Source: Nocardia bovistercoris | GTDB lineage: Bacteria; Actinomycetota; Actinomycetes; Mycobacteriales; Mycobacteriaceae | Length of the DNA: 64,000 nt | Reading direction: 5' to 3' | NCBI RefSeq assembly: GCF_015674855.1 | Contig: NZ_JADMLG010000016.1 | Span: 1-64,000 of the forward strand | Shown here: positions 40,959 to 48,666 of the stretch, one piece after another | Layout: each line of letters opens with the position of its first letter | How positions within the stretch are numbered: the first letter of the stretch is position 1 | Position numbers and translations under genes: made by a program | Notes under the pieces: generated by a model | Told to the model about the DNA's origin: nothing | The model's input: the letters and a program-made list of their open reading frames with translations, nothing else | Databases searched by the model: none

Positions 40959-42911
40959 TCAGTTCCGCGGCGATGACCAGAACCCCGAGCCCGACTCGGA
41001 ACCATCCTCGGTCCCGGCGCCCACCGCGGAGTTCGTCCCGACGCCCTCGGCAATCGGCGCGGCCTCCTGAGCACTCACGGCCCCGGACGCGGCGTCAACG
41101 CTCGACGCGGCATCCACAAGCTCCGTCCCGCCCACACTCTCATGCGCGGCTTCAGAACTCGGCGCGGTATCCGCGGCCTCCGCCCCGCCTACAGCTTCCG
41201 GCCCGGCCTCGGTGGTCTGCGCGGCATCTACGACCTCCGCTCCGCCCACGGCTCCCGGCGCGGTTTCGGCGCTCAGCACATCGGCCGGTCCGACCCACCC
41301 GAGGCCGGCTGCCGCCGTGGCGGTCTCATTCTCGGCGGAGTGGGACTCGGTGCTGGATCCGCCCTCCGTCGCAACAGACTCGACAGGAAGGACCACCGCG
41401 TCCACGACGGGGGCGAGGACGCCCTCCGACGTGGGATCGGCATCGAAGTCGGCGGCGGTGAGGTAGCCGGCGGCCAGGTCGGCGGGGTTGATATCCGCGG
41501 CGATGGCAGGTTCGATCGGCGCGATACCCGCGGCGGCCAAACCGAATTCGCCCACAGGATCGCCCTCGCGCTCCCCGCCCTTTTCCGACGCGGCCGCATC
41601 CGAGGAGACCGCATCGGTGACAACCACATCAGCGGTGTCCGCATCGGTGGCGACTGCCTCGGCGGAAGCGGCATCCGCCGAGGCAGCACCGGCGGGTACC
41701 ACGTCGGTCGGTGCCGTATCAGTGGAAATCCGATCGGTGGCAACCGCATCAGGAGCGGCGACATCGGTCGAAGTCGCGCCGGCGAGATCCGCATCGGCGC
41801 GGACCGCATCGGGAACGGCTTCGGCGGAGACCGCATCTGCCGAAACCGTGTCGGCGGGCGCCGCGTCGGCGGAGGACACGCCTGCGGTGACCGCGTCGGC
41901 CGACTCGGCGTCCGCGGATGTCGCCTCGGCGGGAACCGAGCCCGTGCCGGTGGGAATCTTGTCTCCGGGGGTCGCGTCGTTCGCCGCGGTCATCGCGCCC
42001 GGCGCACCCGAGTTCTCGGCGTCCGCGTTCGGTTGCGCGACCGTCTCGGACACCGCGTCGGCACCGGCACGCTCGGCTTCCGACCCGGCGGACCCGTTCG
42101 CTTCGGCGACGGATTCCGCCGCCGTCGACGCCTCGGGTTCGACGGAGTCCGCTTCCGGCCGCACTGTCTCGTGCGGGAACACGTCGTAGGCGGCGTCGTC
42201 GTACGCCTCGTACTGCGGTGAGCCGTTACCTGCCGGGGGTTCCACGTCGGAGTGCGCTCCGCAGCCGTATTCGGAGTGGACCACGCGACCGTCGGCGCCC
42301 ATGGTGTTGCCGCAGACACCGAAGGCGGCGCGGAGGGAGCCCGCGAGCGGGAGGTAGAAGCCGCAGCGGCCGCAGGTGGACGGTGCGGCTTTGGCCATGT
42401 CGGTGTCGGGGCCGTATTCGGCGAACCAGCGTTCGGCGGCTTCCTCGCGACCTTCCAGCGACATGACCTTGGTGCGGCCGAGGCCGATGTCTACGGCGAC
42501 CTCGTCTACGGCGGGGTCGCCGCAGACCGTGTGGCCGGGGACGAGGCGGGGGTCGCCGTGGGCTGGGGCGAGCAGGTCGCCCGGGGCGAGGTCGCCGGGG
42601 CGGACGCGCTGGTCCCACGGCACGAAGTCGGGGGCGACGAGGGCGTCGGGGCCGGGCAGCAGCGCCGATTCGCTGACCGTCGCGTGTTCGGCGCCGGGCG
42701 GGGCCGCCACCACGACCGCCCACTGCCAGCCGCGGTAACCGCGCAGCGTGGCCTCGAAACGGTGCGTCGCGGCACTGTCGTTCTCGGCGGTCACCCCGAG
42801 ATGCACACCGACCGCCGCCGGCTCCAACTCCAGGAGCGCACGGCGGGCAACGTCCACGGCGTCGGCCAGGATCGGCCTGACACCGGGCTCCGAAACAGAT
42901 ACTGCGCTCAC
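40959..42911 (-). CDS. DUF3027 protein with zinc-knuckle-like cysteines and long pentad-repeat tail
   Basis: A 650-residue protein whose first 230 residues match the mycobacterial DUF3027 protein (Rv0877). They contain four cysteines spaced as a treble-clef or ribbon: C180 and C183 (CGRC), C200 (GVCGN) and C217 (YGCGAH), which probably bind zinc. From about 231 to the end the protein is acidic, Ala/Ser/Val/Asp-rich and periodic in fives (SADAV, SADAA, PADTV, SAEAV, ATDRI), a disordered or degenerate pentapeptide tail that the 262-residue mycobacterial protein lacks. ATG 42911 is 17 bases from the divergent cyclase gene. It is translated with the downstream ATPase gene. The function is unknown. 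Confidence 0.8.
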   Translation of the reverse strand: MSAVSVSEPGVRPILADAVDVARRALLELEPAAVGVHLGVTAENDSAATHRFEATLRGYRGWQWAVVVAAPPGAEHATVSESALLPGPDALVAPDFVPWDQRVRPGDLAPGDLLAPAHGDPRLVPGHTVCGDPAVDEVAVDIGLGRTKVMSLEGREEAAERWFAEYGPDTDMAKAAPSTCGRCGFYLPLAGSLRAAFGVCGNTMGADGRVVHSEYGCGAHSDVEPPAGNGSPQYEAYDDAAYDVFPHETVRPEADSVEPEASTAAESVAEANGSAGSEAERAGADAVSETVAQPNADAENSGAPGAMTAANDATPGDKIPTGTGSVPAEATSADAESADAVTAGVSSADAAPADTVSADAVSAEAVPDAVRADADLAGATSTDVAAPDAVATDRISTDTAPTDVVPAGAASADAASAEAVATDADTADVVVTDAVSSDAAASEKGGEREGDPVGEFGLAAAGIAPIEPAIAADINPADLAAGYLTAADFDADPTSEGVLAPVVDAVVLPVESVATEGGSSTESHSAENETATAAAGLGWVGPADVLSAETAPGAVGGAEVVDAAQTTEAGPEAVGGAEAADTAPSSEAAHESVGGTELVDAASSVDAASGAVSAQEAAPIAEGVGTNSAVGAGTEDGSESGSGFWSSPRN

Positions 42912-42928
42912 GGCCTACATTTTGCCGT

Positions 42929-43702
42929 ATGGGACGCAATCGGCGTTCGTTGGCCGTCACACTCCTGGTCTGCGCGCTCGCAGCGGCCGGATGCGGCGGT
43001 TCCGACGAGCCAACTCCACAGCTGCGCGTCGAGGTGGTCGGCACGCGGCCGCACGACCCGAAAGCCTTCACCCAGGGCCTCGACGTGCTCTCGGACGTGC
43101 GCTACGAGGGCACCGGTCTTTCGGGTTCGTCGACCGTGCGCGCCTACGACCTCGACTCGGGCGCCGAGCTCGCGCGTGTCGAGGTGCCCGCGCCGTATTT
43201 CGGGGAGGGCGTGGCGCTGGCGGGTTCCATCCTGTGGCAGCTCACCTGGCAGAACAATGTCGCTTTCGCCAGGGACCCGAAGACACTCGAGGTGCGTGCG
43301 CAGGTCGGCTACGAGGGCGAGGGCTGGGGTTTGTGCGCGCGACCGCAGGGCCTGGTGATGAGCGACGGCTCCGACACCCTGACCTTCCGCGACCCGGTGA
43401 CCTTCGCGCGCACCGGTTCGGTGACCCTGCGCGGCCGACGCGACGCGCACCTCAACGAACTCGACTGCGCACCGGACGGCTCGGTCTACGCCAACGACTA
43501 CCCGAGCGACCGCATCCTGCGCGTCGACCCGGATTCCGGCGCGGTGCTCGGGGTGATCGACGCGTCGGGTCTGCTCACCCCGGTCGAGCGGGCGCGCACC
43601 GACGTGCTCAACGGCATCGCGCATCTGCCGGGCACCGACCGTTTCCTGGTGACCGGCAAGTACTGGCCGACCGTCTTCGAGGTGCGCTTCGTCCCGGTCT
43701 GA
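42929..43702 (+). CDS. Glutaminyl-peptide cyclotransferase, lipoprotein
   Basis: Five-bladed beta-propeller glutaminyl cyclase of the plant/bacterial type, which turns N-terminal glutamine into pyroglutamate on exported peptides. The 257-residue protein has a lipobox ending at C22 (LAAAGC), then the repeat motifs AFTQGLDV, EGTGLSGSSTVRAYDL, YFGEGVAL, WQLTWQN, EGEGWGLC, GSDTLTFRDP, LNELDC and LNGIAHLPGTDRFLVTGKYWP, all typical of the family. ATG 42929 is used. It is divergent from the DUF3027 gene, and the next gene follows after 154 bases. Confidence 0.92.
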   Translation: MGRNRRSLAVTLLVCALAAAGCGGSDEPTPQLRVEVVGTRPHDPKAFTQGLDVLSDVRYEGTGLSGSSTVRAYDLDSGAELARVEVPAPYFGEGVALAGSILWQLTWQNNVAFARDPKTLEVRAQVGYEGEGWGLCARPQGLVMSDGSDTLTFRDPVTFARTGSVTLRGRRDAHLNELDCAPDGSVYANDYPSDRILRVDPDSGAVLGVIDASGLLTPVERARTDVLNGIAHLPGTDRFLVTGKYWPTVFEVRFVPV

Positions 43703-43856
43703 TCTTGCCCGCATCCGATAGTGTTGGCGCGCAACACCGCATCGATGCGCACCGGATCGGCCCTCGTCACCGCACGCGGGCGCGGGACCGGACTTTCCCG
43801 GCACGCACCGCGACGGCCTGAAGACCGCCGATGGCGGATGGTCCAGAATTGTCTGT

Positions 43857-45695
43857 GTGACTACTCCCCGCGAACCCTCCGGTACCGCCCGTGGTCCGCG
43901 GGACGGCGAGGAGCCTCCGTTCGTCCGGCATCCCGGTTTCGACCGATATCCGCCGCCGAATCCGTCCCAGCGGCGCAGGCCGTTACCGCCGCTCGACCCG
44001 GATCACGGCAATCCCGACGCGATTCGCCGCCCGCCCGCCCGGCACGTCTTCCCCGGCAAACCCGATCCGCCGCGCCGGGAGCCGCCGCTTCCCGAACCGG
44101 CACGGCCCGAACAGGCACGGCCCGAACAGGCACGGCCCGAACAGGCGAGACGCCCGGATCGCACGCTGCCGCTGCCGCCGGATGAGGTCGAGCCGGTGGT
44201 CGCCGAGGCCGCGAAACAGCAGCGCGTGCCCCGCAAACTGACGGTAACCCGGGTCGCCGCGATGCGGGGCCGTGAACTCACCGAGAAGGGTTTCGCGACC
44301 TTCCAGCGCGCGGCGAAGGCCGACGGCGCCGACAAGTCCGGCTTGACCGCCCTCACCTACGCCACCATGGCGAATTTCGCGACCGACGCCGCGATCGCCG
44401 TCGCCTTGGCGAACACGCTGTTCTTCGCCAGCGCGACCGCCGAGAGCAAATCCAAGGTCGCGCTGTATCTGCTCATCACGATCGCGCCGTTCGCGGTGAT
44501 CGCCCCGGTCATCGGCCCGCTGTTGGACCGTCTGCAGCGCGGCCGCCGACTCGCGCTCGCGGCCTCGTACGTGGTGCGCGTGGTGATCGCGGTGACGTTG
44601 ATCTTCCAGATCGATTCGTGGGCGCTGTATCCGCTGGCGCTCGGCATGATGATCGGCAGCAAATCCTTCGCCGTGCTCAAGAGCGCGGTAACCCCGAGAG
44701 TGCTGCCACCGGAGATAGACCTGGTGCGCACCAATTCGCGGCTCACGGTGTTCGGCCTGGTCGGCGGCACCATCGGCGCGGGCGCGCTGGCCGCGCTCGC
44801 GGCCGCTATCGCGGGGTCGACGGGTGCGCTCGTGTTGGCCGCCTGCATCGCGGTGGCGGGCGCGTATCTGAGTTTGCGCATCCCGCGCTGGGTCGAGGTC
44901 ACCGAGGGCGAGGTGCCGACGACATTGAGCTATCGCGGCGACGACGCCACCACCGAGATCCTGCGGGCGGGCGCCGAGTCCGCGGTGCCGCCGCGCAGGC
45001 GACGGCAGCCGTTGGGCCGCGCGGTGGTCACCGGTCTGTGGGGCAACAGCGCGATCCGGGTGCTGACCGGCTTCCTCACCTTCTACATCGCCTTCGTCGC
45101 GAAGGCCACCGGCGAGGGCGGCTGGGCGCAGGCCGCCATGCTCGGCGTGGTCGGCGCTTCGGCGGCGATCGGCAACTTCACGGGCAACGCCACCGGCGCG
45201 CGGCTGCCGCTCGGCAGGCCGCAGCTGATCGTGCTCGGCTGCACCACGGCGTGCACGCTGGTGGCGCTGTTCGCGGTGTTCACCGACAATCTGCTCGGCG
45301 CGGCGGTGGCCACGCTGGTCGCCTCGGGCGCGAGCGCACTGGCGAAGGTCTCCCTGGACGCCTCGATCCAGGACGATCTGCCGCCGGAGTCGATCGCCTC
45401 CGGATTCGGGCGCTCGGAAACCGTGCTCCAGCTCAGCTGGGTCGTCGGCGGCGCGGCGGGTGTGTTGTTGCCCACCGAGTACTGGAAGGGTTTCGCGGTC
45501 GTCACCGGACTGCTCGCCCTCGGACTCATCCAGACTTTCCTCAGTTACCGCGGCCATTCCCTGCTGCCCGGTCTCGGCGGTCATCGCCCGCTGCACGCCG
45601 AGCAGGAGGTGCCGACAGTCGAACAGGACGCGCCGGACGCCAAGACGCGCCGGTCACGTATTCAACGAGGGACGGGAGATCCCATCTGTGAGTGA
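43857..45695 (+). CDS. MFS-type membrane protein with Pro-rich cytoplasmic N terminus
   Basis: A 612-residue protein in the place of Rv0876c. About 160 residues of Pro/Arg-rich cytoplasmic sequence, including three exact ARPEQ repeats, precede a 12-helix major-facilitator-like domain (LTYATMANFATDAAIAVALA onward; PVIGPLLDRLQRGRR between helices 2 and 3; IQDDLPPESIASGFGRSETV). Its substrate is unknown. GTG 43857 is the start. The DUF2771 gene begins 39 bases after its stop and is probably co-transcribed, as in mycobacteria. Confidence 0.85.
   Translation: MTTPREPSGTARGPRDGEEPPFVRHPGFDRYPPPNPSQRRRPLPPLDPDHGNPDAIRRPPARHVFPGKPDPPRREPPLPEPARPEQARPEQARPEQARRPDRTLPLPPDEVEPVVAEAAKQQRVPRKLTVTRVAAMRGRELTEKGFATFQRAAKADGADKSGLTALTYATMANFATDAAIAVALANTLFFASATAESKSKVALYLLITIAPFAVIAPVIGPLLDRLQRGRRLALAASYVVRVVIAVTLIFQIDSWALYPLALGMMIGSKSFAVLKSAVTPRVLPPEIDLVRTNSRLTVFGLVGGTIGAGALAALAAAIAGSTGALVLAACIAVAGAYLSLRIPRWVEVTEGEVPTTLSYRGDDATTEILRAGAESAVPPRRRRQPLGRAVVTGLWGNSAIRVLTGFLTFYIAFVAKATGEGGWAQAAMLGVVGASAAIGNFTGNATGARLPLGRPQLIVLGCTTACTLVALFAVFTDNLLGAAVATLVASGASALAKVSLDASIQDDLPPESIASGFGRSETVLQLSWVVGGAAGVLLPTEYWKGFAVVTGLLALGLIQTFLSYRGHSLLPGLGGHRPLHAEQEVPTVEQDAPDAKTRRSRIQRGTGDPICE
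44101..44145 (+). repeat. Three exact 15-base tandem copies in the MFS gene
   Basis: CACGGCCCGAACAGG occurs three times head to tail, encoding ARPEQ units in the disordered N terminus. The copies are identical at the base level, which points to recent slippage; copy number may vary between strains. Confidence 0.9.
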
Positions 45696-45734
45696 GCGCA
45701 GCGAGCACGCGCCGAGCGCAGGCGAGGCGGGGTC

Positions 45735-46316
45735 GTGACCCGGACCCGCACGATCGTCGCGCTGGTGGCGGCGGGCCTGTCGGTGGTCGCGGCGGCGGTG
45801 GCCGGTCTGGTCGCGGTGAGCGTGCGCGACGCGCCGACGCACGCGCCGGAACTCACCGCCTACGCGCACGGCAAGACCGTCGATGTCGGGGCGTTCGCCT
45901 ACTGCGCGGTCACCATGCGCGATTGCACGGTGCTGCCCGCGTCGGCCGCCGACGCGCAGAACACCGTCTTCGAGCAGTTGCCGTGCGCGGCGGACGCTTC
46001 GCAATGCCGTCATGGCGCCACCGTGCGCCTCGAGGTGCCGCCCGGATATCCGCTGCAACTGTCGCTGCCGAAGCGGGTCGCGCACGCGCCGTGGATCGCG
46101 CGCCTGGTGTATGTCACGCCGAACGACGAGCGGGTGGACGAGGTCGTGAGCCGCAACGACTATCCGGACGGCTCGTACGCGTTGACCATCGATTCGCGGC
46201 CAGCGCCAGAACTGCGGTTGATCGGCGTGGAACTCCAGTTGCCGATCCTGGCGCGCGACGAGACCGGCCGCGAGTTCTACGTTCCGCACGCGGCCTGGTC
46301 GATCAGCACCGTCTGA
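45735..46316 (+). CDS. Exported/membrane-anchored DUF2771 protein
   Basis: A 193-residue protein with one N-terminal hydrophobic helix (about 7-29) that is a signal anchor, and an extracytoplasmic domain with three cysteines (AYCAVTMRDC, LPCAADASQC). It resembles Rv0875c (DUF2771) and sits in the same order after the MFS gene. Conserved blocks are VPPGYPLQLSLP, WIARLVYVTP and LRLIGVELQLP. The start is GTG 45735. The function is unknown. Confidence 0.78.
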   Translation: MTRTRTIVALVAAGLSVVAAAVAGLVAVSVRDAPTHAPELTAYAHGKTVDVGAFAYCAVTMRDCTVLPASAADAQNTVFEQLPCAADASQCRHGATVRLEVPPGYPLQLSLPKRVAHAPWIARLVYVTPNDERVDEVVSRNDYPDGSYALTIDSRPAPELRLIGVELQLPILARDETGREFYVPHAAWSISTV

Positions 46317-46349
46317 TCCGGCGCGGGCCGCGCGGCCCGCGCCGAGCGC

Positions 46350-46775
46350 CTAGTGGTCGAGTTCGCGGGCGACCGCGCGTACCACTTCGGAGATGCGCTG
46401 CGTCAGTTTGCGATCCGGGTACTTGCCGCGACGCAGATCCGGCTGCACCTTCGTCTCGAGCAGCGTGATCATGTCCTCGACGAGGCCGTGCAGTTCGTCG
46501 GGCGACTTGCGCGGCTGCGTGGATTCCTTGCGCGCGGCGCCGCGTTCGCGTTCCTGGCCGCGCACCGAGGGCGGCGCCTCGAGCAGTTTGAGGCTGAGCG
46601 CCTGCGGGCCGCGGCGGCCGGCCGCCATGCCGAATTCGACGCGCTGCCCCGGCTTGAGACCTTCGATACCATCGGGCAGAGCTGACGAACGGACGTAGAC
46701 GTCCTCCCCTTCATCCTGGGAAAGGAAGCCGAAGCCCTTTTCGACGTCGTACCACTTCACCCTGCCGGTCGGCAC
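46350..46775 (-). CDS. cspB: Cold-shock-domain protein CspB-like with C-terminal extension
   Basis: Nucleic-acid-binding protein of about 141 residues. The cold-shock domain (1-66) has RNP1-like KGFGFLSQ and RNP2-like DVYVRSSAL, and the extension RRGPQALSLKLLE then leads to a helical tail (SPDELHGLVEDMITLLETKV). The same two-part design and the sequence VPTGRVKWYD at the start match M. tuberculosis CspB (Rv0871), so GTG 46775 is preferred over the in-frame GTG at 46784. It probably acts as an RNA chaperone. Two hairpins stand in the region upstream. Confidence 0.92.
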   Translation of the reverse strand: MPTGRVKWYDVEKGFGFLSQDEGEDVYVRSSALPDGIEGLKPGQRVEFGMAAGRRGPQALSLKLLEAPPSVRGQERERGAARKESTQPRKSPDELHGLVEDMITLLETKVQPDLRRGKYPDRKLTQRISEVVRAVARELDH

Positions 46776-46865
46776 TGCGCTCACCCGTTCGTCATCGATG
46801 CACGGACCCCAATCGGCCCGAGCACATCCACCTGCTCGAACTGTCCGGGCGCGTAAGGCCGCGAA

Positions 46866-46914
46866 CGTTCTTCAGCTTTCGTAAAGAACGCGCCCCACAA
46901 ATCTGTAGGGCGCG
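46866..46914 (-). promoter_or_regulatory. Hairpins upstream of cspB (leader structure or attenuator)
   Basis: On the minus strand a stem CGCGCCC/GGGCGCG with an inner ACA/TGT pair (46889-46914) is followed by TTCTTT, resembling an intrinsic terminator. Downstream on the same strand CGTTCTT pairs with AAGAACG (46866-46890), sharing bases with the first stem, so the two are mutually exclusive. No gene lies upstream on that strand, so they would belong to the cspB leader. Confidence 0.4.
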
Positions 46915-46974
46915 ATTTCGGTCGAGTCTACCCCGGTGCCGATTACCGAAGCACATCAGTTTTACGGTCGTCGG

Positions 46975-47244
46975 GTGACGAACCACGAACACGACCCCGT
47001 CAACGCCACGGACGCCACCCCGCCCGCCGCGGGCGGACCGCCGCGCCGGGCGAGCGGCCGGTTCCTCTACGTGGCGCTCGCGCTGTTCGGCATCGGACTG
47101 CTCGCGATCGTGGCCATCTTCCTCACATCGATCCTCAGCGATTCCGAGCCCGCGTTGTGGCTGTACCTGACGGCGATGCTGACCCCGCTCGGCTTCATCC
47201 TCGGCGTGTTCTACGCGCTGTGGTCCGGTCGCCGAGCACGATGA
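46975..47244 (+). CDS. Small membrane protein, two helices
   Basis: An 89-residue protein from GTG 46975 (VTNHEHDPVNAT), with a short Pro-rich N terminus and two hydrophobic helices (about 24-46 and 55-80), ending SGRRAR. The place corresponds to Rv0870c, a small predicted membrane protein, though I cannot confirm the homology. A longer frame from ATG 46936 is possible but has no ribosome site. The function is unknown. Confidence 0.65.
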   Translation: MTNHEHDPVNATDATPPAAGGPPRRASGRFLYVALALFGIGLLAIVAIFLTSILSDSEPALWLYLTAMLTPLGFILGVFYALWSGRRAR

Positions 47245-47284
47245 ACGTTCAACAATTACCCGCGCCGGTCGTTATCCAATCAAT

Positions 47285-47302
47285 ATGTGATCCTCGTCAC
47301 AT
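47285..47302. promoter_or_regulatory. CRP-type binding site upstream of rpfA
   Basis: ATGTGATCCTCGTCACAT is a perfect TGTGA-N6-TCACA palindrome, the consensus of actinobacterial CRP/GlxR proteins. It stands about 320 bases before the rpfA ATG, upstream of the riboswitch-like leader. CRP control of rpfA is established in M. tuberculosis. A further half-site, GATGTGACACC, occurs at 47385-47395. Confidence 0.8.
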
Positions 47303-47459
47303 AACCTGGCGGCAACCGGCAACCGGAGGGCCGCAACCGGACAGTTCGGACCCCATCTAGCTGGGCGAAGACGATTTCTTACACGATGTGACACCTTCGA
47401 GACCAGATCGCACACGCCGGTTACCAAATAGTGATTTTTCGAGCGGTTCGTCGTACCGT

Positions 47460-47612
47460 CTATGCAGCCGGGCAACCCCGGCGCCACCGGCCCGCCGCAC
47501 CGAGCCTCACCCCGCGGGTACCGGACCCCGACTGGAATCAGGGGTGAGGGCGGGACGGACGACCTCTCAGTCCGAACCCGAGCGAGACTCTCGCAGGTGC
47601 GGACGAGAGGAA
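47460..47612 (+). ncRNA. ydaO-type (c-di-AMP) riboswitch in the rpfA leader
   Basis: The leader shows the conserved blocks of the ydaO aptamer in order: GGACCCC (47523-47529), GGGGTGA (47541-47547), CCTCTC (47563-47568), CCGAACCCG (47572-47580) and TCGCAGG (47591-47597), with GAGAGG (47605-47610) pairing back to CCTCTC. The rpfA start follows ten bases later. ydaO switches upstream of rpf genes are known in Streptomyces, mycobacteria and Nocardia; c-di-AMP binding normally turns expression off. The 5' boundary is approximate. Confidence 0.85.
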
Positions 47613-47622
47613 GACACCCGAT

Positions 47623-48246
47623 ATGAGTGGACGCCATCGCAAGCCGAGTTCCACCGGTCGCACCGTCGCCAAGGTCGCCGTCACCGGCGCCATGATCGGC
47701 ACCGCAGGTGTGGCTCTCGCTGGAAACGCCGGCGCGGCACCCGACTCCGACTGGGATCGCCTCGCACAGTGCGAAGCGGGCGGCAACTGGGGCATCAACA
47801 CCGGCAACGGTTTCCAGGGCGGCCTGCAGTTCTCGCCGAGCACCTGGAACGCCCACGGCGGTCAGGAATACGCCTCGAGCGCCAACCAGGCCAGCCGCGA
47901 AGAGCAGATCGTGGTCGCCGAGAAGGTGCTCGCCTCCCAGGGCTGGGGCGCTTGGCCCTCCTGCTCGTCCAAACTCGGCCTGAGCAGCGCGCCGTCGCAG
48001 CGTTCCGCGCCCGCCGCCGAGACCCCGCGCTGGAACCCGGGCCCGCAGGCCCAGACGCCCGCCGCCGACTCCAGCCAGGAAGTCTTCACCGCCGTCGACC
48101 GCGCCATCGCCGTCGTGCAGCAGCAGGGCGTGTACATCCCGCAGCAGGCGCTCGACTTCTTCAACGCCGCCAAGGCCAACGGGACCAAGCTCGACCCGAA
48201 TCTCGTGAACTTCTACGAGGCGAACAAGGGCATGCTGCCCCAGTAA
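47623..48246 (+). CDS. rpfA: Resuscitation-promoting factor RpfA-like
   Basis: Secreted muralytic enzyme of 207 residues that cleaves peptidoglycan and helps dormant cells resume growth. A signal peptide (about 1-38, AGNAGA) is followed by the lysozyme-like Rpf domain: DWDRLAQCEAGGNWGINTGNGFQGGLQFSPSTW (catalytic Glu in CEAGGNW; cysteines in AQCE and PSCSS, a disulfide pair), ending WGAWPSCSSKLG at about 118. The C-terminal part is a Pro-rich linker and a short helical domain (VDRAIAVVQQQGVYIPQQALDFF, in parts VDRAIAVVQQQG and YIPQQALDFF), unlike LysM-bearing relatives. Expression is probably under CRP and c-di-AMP control. A strong terminator follows. Confidence 0.95.
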   Translation: MSGRHRKPSSTGRTVAKVAVTGAMIGTAGVALAGNAGAAPDSDWDRLAQCEAGGNWGINTGNGFQGGLQFSPSTWNAHGGQEYASSANQASREEQIVVAEKVLASQGWGAWPSCSSKLGLSSAPSQRSAPAAETPRWNPGPQAQTPAADSSQEVFTAVDRAIAVVQQQGVYIPQQALDFFNAAKANGTKLDPNLVNFYEANKGMLPQ

Positions 48247-48260
48247 CCTCCCGCGAACGA

Positions 48261-48298
48261 ACAAGGCCCCCGCTTGCTAGGCGGGGGCCTTGTTTTGT
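48261..48298 (+). terminator. Rho-independent terminator of rpfA
   Basis: ACAAGGCCCCCGC (48261-48273) pairs perfectly over 13 bases with GCGGGGGCCTTGT (48281-48293) around TTGCTAG and is followed by TTTG. It begins 14 bases after the rpfA stop. Confidence 0.93.
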
Positions 48299-48372
48299 CG
48301 ATTCCGGGAGTCGCATCCGTTCCGGAGGCGCGGCCGTTGCACGGGCACGGCCGTTCCGGCGCCACGTTGGGA

Positions 48373-48561
48373 TCAGCGGTTGATCACCGTGTGCGGATGC
48401 AGGTACGGCAGCTGCTCGGCCGGGAGCGGGAATTCGGTGTCCTCGCCGAAAGGCGAGAGATTCCCGGAGCGCGTCGAGGAGAGTTCGGTGACGGCATGGT
48501 CACCGTCGGCCAGTTCCGGCCACCCGTTGTCGACATACTGTTTCTTCGATTTGTTCGCCAC
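48373..48561 (-). CDS. Small conserved hypothetical protein (Rv0863-like)
   Basis: A 62-residue frame from GTG 48561: VANKSKKQYVDNGWPELADG, then SATR-like SSTRSGNLSPFGEDTEF and LPAEQLPYLHPHTVINR. The composition is protein-like (aromatic residues and lysines, unusual for a chance frame in this DNA) and the place between rpfA and the helicase-associated gene corresponds to Rv0863. GAGG lies only two bases from the GTG, so the start could be slightly different. The function is unknown. Confidence 0.65.
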   Translation of the reverse strand: MANKSKKQYVDNGWPELADGDHAVTELSSTRSGNLSPFGEDTEFPLPAEQLPYLHPHTVINR

Positions 48562-48666
48562 GGCCTCATTGTGGCACGGGCCAGTTCCCGCTCGCGCGGG
48601 CGATACGCGCCACCGTTCGATTACGCTCGAAACCGGAAGGTGACACAACGAGGATCTCGGGAGCAC

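Noticed and set aside
41142..42221. Plus-strand frames of up to 359 codons opposite the DUF3027 gene
   Set aside because: Low-complexity translations mirror the pentad tail on the other strand and no start signals are present.
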